A stretch of 64,000 nt of DNA from Dryobates pubescens (GCF_014839835.1 NC_071642.1:6718052-6782051), one strand, 5' to 3'; counted from the stretch's first letter, positions 1 to 41,500 are shown. Notes: generated by a model from the sequence alone, not told the origin. A program made the numbers and translations.

Positions 1-445
1 GAAGGTGTCCAGAGAAGGGCAACAAAGCTGGGGAGGGGTCTGGGGCACAGCCCTGGGAGGAGAGGCTGAGGGAGCTGGGGTTGCTTAGCCTGCACAAGAG
101 GAGGCTCAGGGGAGACCTTCTTGCTCTCTCCAACTCCCTGAAGGGAGGTTGGAGCCAGGTGGGGGTTGGGCTCTTCTCCCAGGCAGCCAGCACCAGAACA
201 AGAGGACACAGTCTCCAGCTGTGCCAGGGGAGGGTCAGGCTGGATGTTAGGAAGCTCTTCCCAGCAAGAGGAATTGGCTGCTGGGCTGTGCTGCCCAGGG
301 AGGTGGTGGAGTCCCCATCCCTGGAGGTGCTCAAGCAAGGCTTGGATGTGGCCCTTGGAGCCATGGTTTAGCTGTCAGGAGGTGTTGGGGGATAGCTCAC
401 AGGTTGGACTTGCTGCTCTGTGAGCTCTTTTCCAGCCTGCTTGGC
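1..445 (+). repeat. CR1 LINE fragment, sense
   Basis: This is the 3' part of CR1 ORF2 and its UTR, cut by the window start. The translated segment [19 protein letters not shown] followed by TRTRGH is the conserved C-terminal part of CR1 ORF2. It lies in PPP3CC intron 1. Confidence 0.85.
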
Positions 446-586
446 TCTGTGGTTGTGAGGAGAACCTCCTCAGGACAACCTTCTTCTCCTCCTCCTTTTT
501 CTGGGCTGCTTTCTTTCCCCCACCCCCTCACCCCCTTTCCCCGGTGGAAGCAGACGCGTTGCTAACTTCTCCACTTCCATTTCCAG

Positions 587-30548
<29,962 letters not shown>

Positions 30549-30910
30549 CGGCCCCCTCCTCCCCCCCGCCCCCCCCCCAGCTGCGAGGAGTTTTATTTAT
30601 TTATTGTTAATTATTAATTATTAATTATTATTGGGGGGGGGGGAGGGAGGGAAAGGGGGGGGGAAAGGGGAAGGGGGAGGGAGGGAAGAAGCAGAGCCGC
30701 GGCCGGAGGGAGCCCCGGAGCGCGCAGCCCGGGCGGTGGGGAGGGGGAGGTCTGAGGGAGAAGGGGGGGGGGGTGGGGGGGGAAGGGGTGGGGGAGGGGA
30801 GGGGGTTTTTGGGGGGGGGGGTTGTTTTGGGGGTTTGGGGGTTTTTTTTTGCTTTTTATTTGGGGGTTTTATTTATGTTGGGTATCTCTCTCTATATATA
30901 TATATAAAAA
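30549..30910 (+). promoter_or_regulatory. PPP3CC: PPP3CC 3' UTR with AU-rich element and G-rich tract
   Basis: About 45 bp after the stop, the RNA contains overlapping ATTTA units and TTAATTA repeats (30590-30630), typical of an AU-rich instability element. Long G runs with potential for G-quadruplex formation follow (30630-30860). No AATAAA is visible. A TATAAA variant at about 30903 is a weak candidate poly(A) signal, so the true 3' end is uncertain. Confidence 0.55.
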
Positions 30911-31044
30911 AAAAAGGTGGGAAAAAAAACCCCCCACCCCCCACCCCGAGCCTGAAGTGGCAGCTTGGACTCTGTCTGTGAGGGGGGGGTTGGGGGCTCG
31001 AGGTTTGGGGTGGGGTTCAGTTTGAGCTGGGGGGAGGTTCGTGG

Positions 31045-31310
31045 TGTCAGTCAGGGTTGGAAGGGACCACAAGGATCAGCCAGTTCCAACCCCCCCCCTG
31101 CCATGGGCAGGGACACCCCACACTAGGTCAGGCTGGGCAGAGCCTCATCCAGCCTGGGCTTAAACACCTCCAGGGCTGGGGCCTCAACCACCTCCCTGCA
31201 CAACCCATCCCAGGGCTTCACCACTCGCATGGGGAAGAACTTCCTGCTCACCTCCAGCCTGAATCTCCCCACCTCCAGCTTCATTCCATTTTGGCTCTGA
31301 TTTGGTTGAT
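31045..31310 (-). repeat. CR1 LINE fragment, antisense
   Basis: It begins gtcagggttggaagggacca and on the minus strand reads [19 protein letters not shown]. It is the last CR1 before a 22-kb CR1-free stretch. Confidence 0.85.
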
Positions 31311-31564
31311 TCTGGGGGGGTTTGGGGCATTCTGTGGCGTTGGGGCATTCTGGGGGGTTTGGGGAGGCATTTGGGGATTTTGGGGGGGGGGGACACGGGG
31401 GGGTTGGGGTCATCGTCCCTAGGGGGTGATATCGTCCCTAGGATGGCTTCCTCCCCCGTGTCACATCCATCACAAGCGTGATACCATCGGGAAGGGGATG
31501 CTGCAGGGCCCCCACCCTTTCCCTGCCCCCACCAAACTTGGGGAGCCACCCAACAACCTTTCCA

Positions 31565-31990
31565 CTTACCCACACCAGTGCCCCCCACTTGCCAACATCA
31601 CTGCCCCCCACTTGCCCACACCACTGACCACGAGTTGCCCACACTACTGACCCTAGTCATCAACATTGCTGCCCCCCACTTACCCACACCACTGACCCCA
31701 CTTACCCACACCACTCCTCCCCACTTACCCACACCACTGACCCCCACTTGCCCACACCACTGCCCCCCAGTTGCCAACACCACTGACCCCAGTCACCAAC
31801 ATTGCTGCCTCCCCACTTATCCACACCACTGCTCCCCAGTTACCCACACCACTGCCCGTTACCAGCATCCTCCCAGTTACCCACACCAGTGCCCCCCAGT
31901 TACTCCCACTGCCCCCCAATTATCCACACAACTGCCCCCCAGTACCCACACCGCTGCCCCCCCGTTACCTGCATCCTCCTGGTTGCTACC
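31565..31990 (+). repeat. CCCACTTACCCACACCACTG minisatellite
   Basis: Irregular units of about 24 bp, variants of ttgcccacaccactgacccc and with similar phrases around cccagttacc, lie just upstream of the SORBS3 CpG-rich promoter region. Confidence 0.85.
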
Positions 31991-31999
31991 ACTGCCTCC

Positions 32000-32261
32000 C
32001 AGTTATCAACCCCGCTGCCCCCCGCTTGCCAGCCTCGCTGCCCGCAGCCCCGGGGCTCCCCAGCCTCGCTTCGCGGCTGCCAAGGCGCATCCCGGCGCGC
32101 TCCCGGCTGGCACGGCTGGCACGGCTGGCACGGGCACGCCGAGCAAACAGGAAACGTTGGCCCTTTGTTAGTCCCGGCCCGGGCTGCGTTAAACATTCAT
32201 CGGGGAGCTGCCGGGAGCCGGCAGGGCCCAACAGCTCCTCACCCAGCGCCGGGACCTGCCG
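32000..32261 (+). promoter_or_regulatory. SORBS3: Probable SORBS3 CpG-rich promoter and first non-coding exon
   Basis: A GC- and CpG-rich segment ends with the donor-like junction cctgccg|gtgagt at 32261/32262 and has no convincing start codon in the right frame. Its position upstream of the coding exons suggests the 5' UTR exon. The transcription start is not determined. Confidence 0.5.
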
Positions 32262-32685
32262 GTGAGTCCGGGCGCAGCTTGGGCGCACCAGGAAACCCCT
32301 CCTGAAGCTGGGGGGCGAGGGTGACTGGCACCCCCACTGCCCGCTGGAGGGCTGGTGGTGGCCGCTGGGCGTTGTGACCTCCGGAGGTGTCACACTGGTG
32401 CGTGGAGAGGACCTAGGAGGGGAGGTGCCAGCTGCTGGGTGGGTAGGGACGGGGTCAGGACTTGCCCTCCCCGCAGGGCTGCTGCCGTCCTCTGGGCTTG
32501 TGCCAACAGCTCCTGGGGCCCCGGCTGGTGGCGGGGGACGGGTGGCTCGCTGGGGACAGGGGGGTGGCTGTCGGCAGAGCCACCACCCTGCCGTGGGGAC
32601 AGAGCTCACGTGGGGCGGAGGAAGGGCCGAGGCTGCCCCGGGTGGGAGCTGTCAGCAGCTCCGGGGAGTGGCCAGCAGGAAGCGG

Positions 32686-33053
32686 TGACAGAGGATGGGA
32701 CACTGGCACTGCCCGGGGGGGGGGGGGACGAGGTGGGCTAAAGGGCGTGGGGGTGGAGAAACAGGAGGTCCACCCAACACTTCGACCCCCTGAGGGATGG
32801 AGGTGACAAGGGGGATGGGGTCGCTGCTGTCACCGTGCCCCCCCACGATGGGGTTTGGGGGGACAGAGGATGGGACACCGGCACTGCCCGGGGGGATGAG
32901 TTCCGGGCTACGGGGCACGAGAGTGGGCCCGGGGCGGGGACTGCAGGGCATGGGGTGGGAATAAAGTGGGGGTCCCCAACGCCCAGACCTCGGAGGGACG
33001 CAGGGGATGGGGACACTGCCATCACCGTGCCCCCCATGATGAGGTTTGGGGGA
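32686..33053 (+). repeat. Tandem duplication, about 180-bp unit
   Basis: The phrases gacagaggatgggacac, ggcactgcccgggg and ggtttggggg recur in the same order at 32686-32861 and 32862-33053, within SORBS3 intron 1. The second copy contains an isolated AATAAA. Confidence 0.75.
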
Positions 33054-33499
33054 GCTCTGTGCCCATGGAACCCCACTCCCCACCTCCACTGGGCACTTCC
33101 CTCCTCGTCCCTCCCCCCCAGATGTCCTCCCCCAAGCCCCCACCCCCGGGGCCGCGGGGGGCTGGCGGCGCTGGGCTCGCCCCAGTTTCGTAAGCGGGGG
33201 GCCGGGGGAGGCAGGCGTGGGGCGTGGGATGAGTTCAGCCTCTTGGCTCCTGGCCCTGGATCCCATCCCTGGAAATGTCACTGGAAACTCTGAATGGGCC
33301 GAGCCCGCCCCAGGCTGCGGAGCACCGAGGTGGGGGGCAGCAAAAGCACCCCGGGGGGCGCAAGGGCACAGCGGGACCCAGCGGCGGCGCGGACGTCGCC
33401 GGGTGACCACTCCCCCCCCCCGCCCAGGGGATGCTTCGAGCAGGGGTTCCTGTTGCTGAGGATCTCAAGCTCTCCCCTCCTCCCCCTGGCACAGTTTGT

Positions 33500-33599
33500 T
33501 CCGTTGTTTTTTGTCCTTCCCGGCTGCTCCCGGCTCCGTGGGGCTCCCTGAACCCTCGGCACCCCCCCGGGGCCCCCCAGCTGGCACCACCCGGAGGAG
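33500..33599 (+). other. SORBS3: Possible alternative SORBS3 5' exon
   Basis: A GC-rich stretch ends at the strong donor ccggaggag|gtaagt (33599/33600) and is preceded by a possible acceptor cccccag at 33580. No start codon in phase with exon 2 was assigned, so it would be non-coding. Confidence 0.3.
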
Positions 33600-34017
33600 G
33601 TAAGTGCTGGCTGGGGAGCAGGGGAGGCCGCTGGGGACTTGCTTTTGGGGGGGGACAGTCCCGGGGATCAGGACGGGGCTGGTCCCCAGCGGGCTGCGGG
33701 GGTAGGAAGGGAGTGGCACCGGTTGGGGTGCCCCGGGGGGGTGCCGGTCTGGGCTCTGCTGTCCGTGTGCCCTGGGGCAGGCTGTCCTCGGGACCTCCGT
33801 TTCCCTACGGGGGTGACAACCATGAGGTTCAGCCCTGGGGCCTTCAAAGTTTAGGGGTGTGGGGAGCACAGCAAGGAGCCGGGAGGAGGGGGGTATCCCA
33901 GCCCCATCTGCCCCACCAGGGTGGCACACGGGGCACCGTGCCAGGCTGGCAGCCCCCCAGTAGCACCAGCTGCCCTCTTTGAGGAGGGGTCTGTGTGGTG
34001 CCAGGCTCCACACAGGT

Positions 34018-34412
34018 CCTCTGTGGCATCTGCAGGTCCCAGGGGTGCTGCCCAAGCCCCCCATGGCGTCTGCAGGTCCCAGGGGTGCTGCCTAAGCCCC
34101 CCATGGCGTCTGCAGGTCCCAGGGGTGCTGCCTAAGCCCCCCATGGCGTCTGCAGGTCCCAGGGGTGCTGCCCGAGCCCCCCATGGCGTCTGCAGGTCCC
34201 AGGGGTGCTGCCTAAGCCCCCCATGGCGTCTGCAGGTCCCAGGGGTGCTGCCCGAGCCCCCCATGGCGTCTGCAGGTCCCAGGGGTGCTGCCTAAGCCCC
34301 CCATGGCGTCTGCAGGTCCCAGGGGTGCTGCCCGAGCCCCCCATGGCGTCTGCAGGTCCCAGGGGTGCTGCCTAAGCCCCCCATGGCGTCTGCAGGTCCC
34401 AGGGGTGCTGCC
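34018..34412 (+). repeat. 40-bp minisatellite, about 10 units
   Basis: The units contain catggcgtctgcaggtccca and then ggggtgctgcctaagccccc. Two unit types (cctaag and cccgag) alternate, so the array grew as 80-bp dimers in its middle. Each unit carries tgcag|gt. It lies in SORBS3 intron 1. Confidence 0.93.
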
Positions 34413-35014
34413 CCTGCCCTGTTGGGGGTGGAGTTTCTGGGGGACAAACAAGGAGCCTAAGTGTCCCCAAACATTCCCGGGGGCAGCTCCTGCCTGGCAC
34501 AGCCTCACATCACACCCCCACCCTCCGTGCTGTCGGCAGCCGTTATGGGGGTCCCGTGCCCCCACAGCCACTCTGTGCCACGGCCCTGGCACCGCAGTGG
34601 CGATGTGGAGTCGGGGCCCAGTTGCCCTCCTGGCGGGGTGGTGCCAGGCTGGGGCAGCGCCTTCCCGGAGCCTCTTCCCCTTCCCTCTCTCCCTGTTTGC
34701 GCTGCAGGGTGGGGAAAGTTTTTTCTGCCTCTTCGTCTTTCTCAGCCCCGGGGAGGCTCGGCCTTGGCAGGCGGCCCGCTGCCATCCCCACGTGCCCGGG
34801 CACCGCTGCCAGCTGCATGCCACCGCGCTGCCCCGGGATGCCAGAGCGGCTCGGTCATCGCCCGCTCCCACCCCAGCCTGGGGGGTTGCCCCCACAAAGA
34901 GCCCGGGGCGCGGGGGGAGGGCTGGGTGGTCCAATCCACAGGGAGAGCACCCAGGAGACCCGTGCCAGGGCTGCTTCTTGCCTGCTCCCCCTGGCACCAG
35001 CAGGATTCTCGAGC

Positions 35015-35265
35015 AGGGGGTCTGTTCCACGGTGGTTGGCATCCCCCTGTGGCATCCTCTGCCCCTCTGAAGAGCAGGGGATGGTGCCACGGTGGTTGGC
35101 ATCCCCCTGTGGCATCCTCTGCCCCTCTGAAGAGCAGAGGATGGTGCCATGGTGGTTGGCATCCCCCTGTGGTGTCCTCTGCCCTTCTGAAGAGCAGGAG
35201 ATGGTGCCACGGTGGTTGGCATCCCCCTGTGGCATCCTCTGCCCCTCTGAATAACAGGGGACAGT
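35015..35265 (+). repeat. 60-bp tandem repeat, about 4 units
   Basis: Units of ggtggttggcatccccctgt and then ggcatcctctgcccctctga repeat with period 60, ending about 120 bp before the first SORBS3 coding exon. Confidence 0.92.
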
Positions 35266-35386
35266 CCCTGAAGGTGGGGCTGGGGCTGGCACAGGGCTCC
35301 CTTGGCAAAGCCTGGTGAGGTGAAGCTGCAGGAAGCAGCCAAGGCTGGGATCTCCCTCCCATTAGAGACCACTTCCCTCACAGGGC

Positions 35387-35503
35387 ATGGGCACCCCCAG
35401 GGCACCATCCCAGCACCCCAAGGCCATGGCAGGCCAGCTCCTGCCCCCCACCAGCAGCACGGAGGATGTGCCCCACCTCCAGCCCCAGCACAGGGCACAG
35501 AGG
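35387..35503 (+). CDS. SORBS3: SORBS3 first coding exon
   Basis: The exon probably begins after the acceptor ttccctcacag at 35383. It encodes 39 codons ending [16 protein letters not shown] before gtgagt. The human counterpart is poorly conserved apart from an acidic-Pro-His-Leu-Gln motif, so the precise start is the least certain part of the gene. Confidence 0.75.
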
Positions 35504-38500
35504 GTGAGTGAGAGCCGGGGGCTGCTGCATGCCCACAGGGCTGGCATCTGGGGACCCCTTTTTGCCCCCATCCCTTTGCCGGTGCCAGCCCCCCCCCCTT
35601 GTGCCACAGGTGCCCATCATCCGCCACCGCGGCTCCAACACGCTGAATTTCGACTTCCACGACAGCCGTGGCACAGCTGAGCGTGCCCAGGTGGCACCCA
35701 GGAGCCCAGGTACCCACCCCCGGGGGGCACATGTGGGCACCCCCGCGGGCCGAGGGCGAAGGCTCACCCTCACCCGCCCTGTCCCCAGTTACCGAGTGGT
35801 ACCAGACCTGGCCAGCCAAGGAGGGGAAGGTCCCCAGCAGCCTGGCACCCGCTGGCCCCGTGCCCACCCCCGGGGCTGTGCCAGCTTGCCCCCGGGCGCC
35901 AGGCTGGTCTGGCACCTGGACCAAGGACAGCAAGCGGCGGGAGCGGCGCTGGGTGAAGTACGATGGCATCGGGCCGGTGGATGAGACAGGGATGCCAATC
36001 GCCTCCCGCTCGGTGAGTCGGGGGGCACCGGGCTGGGCTAGCCCCGCCCCTCGCCCCCCCTCGCCCCCCCCTCGCCACGCCCCCCCCGCTGTGCCCGCAG
36101 AGCGTGGATCAGCCCCGGGACTGGTACCGCAGCATGTTCCGACAGATCCACCGCAAGCTGCCTGGTGAGTCGCGGTGCCAGGGCCTGGCACGGCACGGCG
36201 CGGCACGGCCTGGCAACCACTCATCTCCTCCTGCATCCCTCAGAGCCCGACTGGGATGCCCAGCGCTGCCCCGTGGGCGAATCCAGCCCCTCGCCCCCCG
36301 CGGTGCCTCCAGACCCACGCAGGAAGGAGACGGTGCCCACGGACTCGCCCAGCGTGCCCAACGGGCTGGACTGGTGAGCTTGGCACAAGGTGGCATTGAA
36401 AAGCCGTCCCCCGTGGGTGCCCACGGGGTGTGGGGCTGCAGGGGTCTGAGCTCCTCCTGGCTCCCCACAGGACCCACTGGGGTGCCACCCGTGCCACCGC
36501 GGAGCCGGGCAGCATTTTCGACTATGAACCAGGGAAGTCCTCGGAGCCACAGCAGGTAGGGAGCTCTGGCAGCCCTGGCACGGAGGGGTGCCGATGGGCA
36601 CTGCAGTGGGCACACGGCTAACCAGCTCCCTGTCCTTCTCAGCCCCTGGCAGCGGTGCCACCGGCGCGGGCTCAGTCCATCGAGGTACGATGCCAAGGGC
36701 GGGCGGGGAGCTGGAGGTGGCAGTGGGGGTCCTGGTGCCCACACTGATGGGATGTGAGGTGTGGGCAGTGCCAGCCTTGCCCACCACAGTCCCAGCCCTA
36801 CCTGTGCAGGTGCTGCTGGAGCAGGAGCTGGAGCAGCTCAGCCAGGAGCTGGACAAGGACATGAGGGCCATGGAGACGCGGGGGCACCCGTGCCAGGTAC
36901 CCAGCACCCTGCCCAGCACCCTGCCAGGTACCCAGCACCCGTGCCAGGTACCCAGCACCCTGACAGGTACCCAGCACCCTGCCAGGTGCCCAGCACCCTG
37001 CCCAGCACCCTGCCCAGTACTCATGCCAGGTACCCAGCACCCTGACAGGTACCCAGCACCCTGCCCAGCACTCATGCCAGGTACCCAGCACCCGTGCCAG
37101 GTACCCAGCACCCTGACAGGTACCCAGCACCCTGCCAGGTGCCCAGCACCCTGCCCAGCACCCTGCCCAGTACTCATGCCAGGTACCCAGCACCCGTGCC
37201 AGGTACCCAGCACCCTGCCCAGCACCCTGCCAGGTACCCAGCACCCGTGCCAGGTACCCAGCACCCTGCCCAGTACTCATGCCAGGTACCCAGCACCCTG
37301 CCAGGTACCCAGCACCCTGCCAGGTACCCAGCACCCTGCCCAGCACCTGTGCCAGGTACCCAGCACCCATGCCATGTACCCGGCACCCGTGCCAGGTACC
37401 CAGCACCCTGCCCAGCACTCATGCCAGGTACCCAGCACCCGTGCCAGGTACCCAGCTCCTCTGCCAGGTACCCAGCACCCATGCCAGGTACCCAGCACCC
37501 TGCCAGGTACCCAGCACCCTGCCCAGCACCCATGCCAGGTACCCAGCGCCCTGCCAAGCTAGGCAGTACCCCTGGGTGCCTGCACAGCTGGGTGTGCGCA
37601 CATCTGGATGCAGGCAGGGCCGGATGCCTGCACAGCTGGATGTGTGCCCGGGCAGGCCGCGGGCACAGCGGGCCGGTGCCAGGGGGCGGTGGCAGCGGCG
37701 GTGTCCCCGCCGGCGTGGCCGTGGCCGTGGGACACTAGGACCCTGTCCGTCTGTCCGTCCGGCTGCAGGCCGGGCCCGGCCTCCCGGGTGATTAATTTTT
37801 CTCTCCCCCCCGCCTCCCCTTCCCCTCCCTTTCCCCTCCCCTCCCTCCCTCCCTCCCTCCCTCCCGCTCCCCTCCGGCTCCTCTCGCAGGGCTCCGCTCG
37901 CTCCCCGGCTCCGGCCCCCGCCCGGTGAGTACCGATCCCCACTGCCCCCCTCCCCCCAGATCCCACCCCCCCGACCCCCTGCTCCGAGTGGGGGAGCACA
38001 ACGGGACGGGACCCCGCATTTTGTGGGGGGGTCCGGGGGTGGAAGAGACACCAGCGGGACCCTCCCTGCAGCGTCCCGGCTCCAGCGGCGGGGGGGGGGC
38101 CGGTTCTCCACAGACCCCTTCCCCGGACCTCCCCCATTTCCACCCCCCTCCCCCCACACGAATGTCGCTGCTGGTCACCTCCCCACACCCCAGTAGTGCC
38201 GGGGGGGTCCCCCCGGCGCCAGGCCGGCTGCCCGGTGGGTGGGACGGGGCCGTGCTGGGACGGGACTGGGACTCCGTGTCCCGGGGCTTGGCTCCTGCCC
38301 AGCGGAGGTGACGGAGGTTGGATTCCCACCGCCCTGTCCCCAGCTGGGGCAGGAGGAGGAGGATGATGTGTCCCCCCCTCCCCGGGATGCCTCTGGACAC
38401 CCCCAGGGCACCCCCTGCCCGCTCCGGGACCAAACCAACCTGGCTCCACTTCTTGTAGGACCTACCATAACCAACCCCCGCCCCGCTCCCCTTCAAGCGG

Positions 38501-41500
38501 GGTGCTTGCGGAGGGCTGGGGAGCTTGGCAGCCCCCTGCCTGACCCCCCTCCCCAGCTGGGTTTTGGGGGGAAGGGGGCGGGGGGATGGGTGGAATTTGG
38601 GCGCTTTTTAAGTGCCCCCCAGGAGCGAAGTTATCCATTAGCCAGGGGCCCTCCCCAGCTCCTTGCTTCCTGCTCGGCCGTGCCAGGGAGGTGCCAGTGG
38701 CACCGAGGGCAAACTTTGGACCTGTCCCGCTTGGTCACCCCTCAAATGAGACCCTGAGGGGTGCAGCTTGCGGGGGGGACACCCCTCAGAATCCAGGTCC
38801 TAGGGGAGGTCATGGGGAGCAGCAGGGTTGGGAGTCCAGAGGATGTGGGGTTGGATGTGGGGCTCAGCCCTGCCCTGGGTTGTTGTCACCCCCCAGGAGC
38901 CCTGAAAATGAGACTCTGGGGGGGACACCCCCCAGCATCCAGGTCCTGGGGGGTCGTGGGGAGCAGCAGGGTTGGGAGGCCAGAGGATGTGGCTCAGCTG
39001 TGCCCTGGGCTGTTGTCAACCCCCCAGGACCCCCCAGGCACCGAGCCCCTGGAGTGGTGCAGCTGGGTGGGGAATCTCCTGTGTCCCGGTGCTGGGGGTG
39101 CTGGGGAGCAGGGCGGGGTGCAGGGCAGTGGGGCTGGATGTGGGGCTCAGCCGTGCCCTGGTTTGTTGTCACCCCCCCCCCCCCCCAGGAGCCCTCGGTC
39201 ACCTCACTGGCTGCAGCCCCCACCCCCCAGCCACAGCATGGAGCGAGGTGGCCTGGGGCTGGCTGCTGACCGGAGCCGAGCAGCCCCCGGCAGAGGTGAG
39301 GCCTCCCCCACCCCCTACCCCCTCCCCCCCCCTTGCCATGGGGCACCCCAGGCCGAGCTGGGGGGTGGCACCCCATGGCCCCCCAACATTTTGCAGACAC
39401 CCTCAGGCCAGAGACCCTTCCCAGCCTGCCTGACATGGGGGAGCCCCCGGAGGCTGTCAGGAGGGAGGAGAAGAAGGTGAGGCTGGGCTGATACCATCCT
39501 GTGGGGGACTGGGAATGGCTGGGATGGGGGAGCCCCCCCCTCCCCCTCCCCTTTCCCCCCTCTCCCCCTTTCCCCCCTCCATAACTGCTCCCCTCCCTCC
39601 CCAGATGAAAGCTGCTCGCCTCAAGTTTGACTTCCAAGCTGAGTCACCCAAGTGAGTGGAAAAGCTGCTGGGGGGGACCTTGGGTGCTGGGGCGGAGCCC
39701 CTGGAGGTGGGGTGGCTGTTCTGGGGGTCCCCTCTGGTCCCTCAGCTGGGGGCTGGGGGCTGGAGGAGCTCCAGGATGTGGGGTGACCATGGGGGGGGTC
39801 CCTGCTATGTCCCCGTGGTCCCTGATATGGTGGATTGGGAGCAGAGGACCCCGGGAGGCGGGGTGGCCACGCTGGGGGGGCTGGGGGGTGCCCACCGTGC
39901 CCCTGCGGTCCCCTGGGTGCCAGGTGGGGCCCAGAGGGAACCCCCAAGATGAGAGGCAGGCACAGCGGGGGCGCCCTGCGGCGCCCCTGGCGGTGGCTGC
40001 GGGAGGTGCAGGCTGTGCGGGGGCCGTGCCGGGCTGGGGGGCCGGGGGCCAGGCTGACGCCCCCTGGGCACCGCCCCGGCAGGGAGCTGGCACTGCAGAA
40101 GGGAGACATCGTCTACATCCACAAGGAGGTGGACAGGAACTGGCTGGAGGGGGAGCACCACGGCCGGGTGGGCATCTTCCCCTCCAACTACGTGGAGGTG
40201 AGCCCGGGGGGAGGGCCGGGGGGGCGGCCGGGCGCGGGGGGCCTGGCAGTGCCCCTCACCCGTGTCTGTGTGTCCCCCGGCCCAGATCCTGCCCCCCACC
40301 GAGGTGCCCAAGCCCATCAAGGCCCCCAGCCTCCAGGTGCTGGAGTATGGAGAGGCCCTGGCGCTCTACACCTTCCGCGGGGAGCTGCCCGTGGAGCTCT
40401 CCTTCCGCAAGGTACTGCCCTGCCCTGCCGTGCCGTGCCGTGCCGTGCCGTGCTGTGCCGTGCCGTGCCGTGCCATGCCGTGCTGTGCCATGCCGTGCCA
40501 TGCCGTGCCGTGCCGTGCCGTGCCGTGCCGTGCTGTGCAGTGCCGTGCCATGCCGTGCCGTGCAGTGCTGTGCCATGCCCTGCCGTGCCCTGCCGTGCCG
40601 TGCTGTGCCATGCTGTGCCACTCTATGCCATGCTGTCCCACACTCTGCCATGCCATACCAGCTGTGCCATGCCGTGCTGTCCCACACTGTGCCATGCCAT
40701 ACCATCTGTGCTGTGCTGTGCCATTCCATGCCGTGCCGTGCCATGCTGTGCCACTCTATGCCATGCTGTCCCACACTGTGCTGTGCCATACCAGCTGTGC
40801 CATGCCGTGCTGTGCTGTGCCGTGCCATGCTGACCCTCCCCTGTCGTGCCCCTGGCAGGGGGAGCAGATCAGCCTGGTGCGGAGGGTGGATGAGCACTGG
40901 TACCAAGGGCGCATCTCGGGCACCAGCCGCCAGGGCATCTTCCCTGCCAGCTACGTGCAGGTGCAGAAGGAGCCAAGGCTGAAGGCCACCGCCGAGGACT
41001 TCTCCTCCTCCCCCTCCTCCTCTTCCTCCTCCAGCCCTCGGCTCGCGGCCAAGTCGCCCTCCCTGCAGCGCTGCCCTGGTCCCCAGGGCTCCCCCAGGCT
41101 GGCAGAGCGGGCTCCCGGCGATGCCAGGCTGTGCCCATCCTCCTCCCCGCAGCACCTCGGCTTCTCCTTCTCCCACTCCCCCAAGCTGCCCCACGCCAGC
41201 CCCCTGAGCCCCTCCCCAGCCCCCTCCGGCCCCCTGCCCGCTCCGGCCAGCCACCCCCAGCAGCCCCGGAGCCCCAAACAGGTGAGGCACCCCCATCCCT
41301 GGCACCACACCCTGGCACTGCGTGGGGGTGGGGGTGAGTGCTGCCGTCCTCACTCCCCCTCCCTCGCAGTGCCCAGCCCCGGGGGCACCTCCCGGCGCCC
41401 GCCCCGAGCCTGCTCCGTCCTACAACGGCTCCGAGATCCGATGGACGCCGTAAGTAGGGGGCGGGAGGAGGGCACCGTGGTGGCACGGGGTGGGGTTGGG

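Larger units (their letters stand above)
30911..32000. other. Intergenic: PPP3CC to SORBS3
   Basis: The interval holds an antisense CR1 (31045-31310), a G/T-rich stretch (31310-31400) and a minisatellite (31565-31990). I see no gene here. Confidence 0.7.

Noticed and set aside
32960-32965. AATAAA hexamer at 32960
   Set aside because: It lies in SORBS3 intron 1 within a tandem duplication, more than 2 kb past the PPP3CC stop, with no transcript evidence. Too weak to call as the PPP3CC 3' end.
34212-36236. A 674-codon open frame on the - strand
   Set aside because: It is antisense to SORBS3 exons and crosses the 40-bp and 60-bp arrays. No recognisable domain; high GC and lack of stops explain it.
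36897-37556. Regularly spaced repeats resembling a CRISPR array
   Set aside because: Units are contiguous direct repeats without unique spacers, in a spliced vertebrate gene.
37741-37790. Possible extra SORBS3 exon after gtccggctgcag
   Set aside because: The candidate (ending cccgg|gtgatt) would break the phase between exons 9 and 10. The 35-nt exon at 37890 fits phase and human sequence.
38898-39188. Longer form of SORBS3 exon 11 starting at the first acceptor copy
   Set aside because: The frame would include unconserved repeat-derived sequence, and the frame needed for MERGG does not fit. Kept only as a decoy-site finding.
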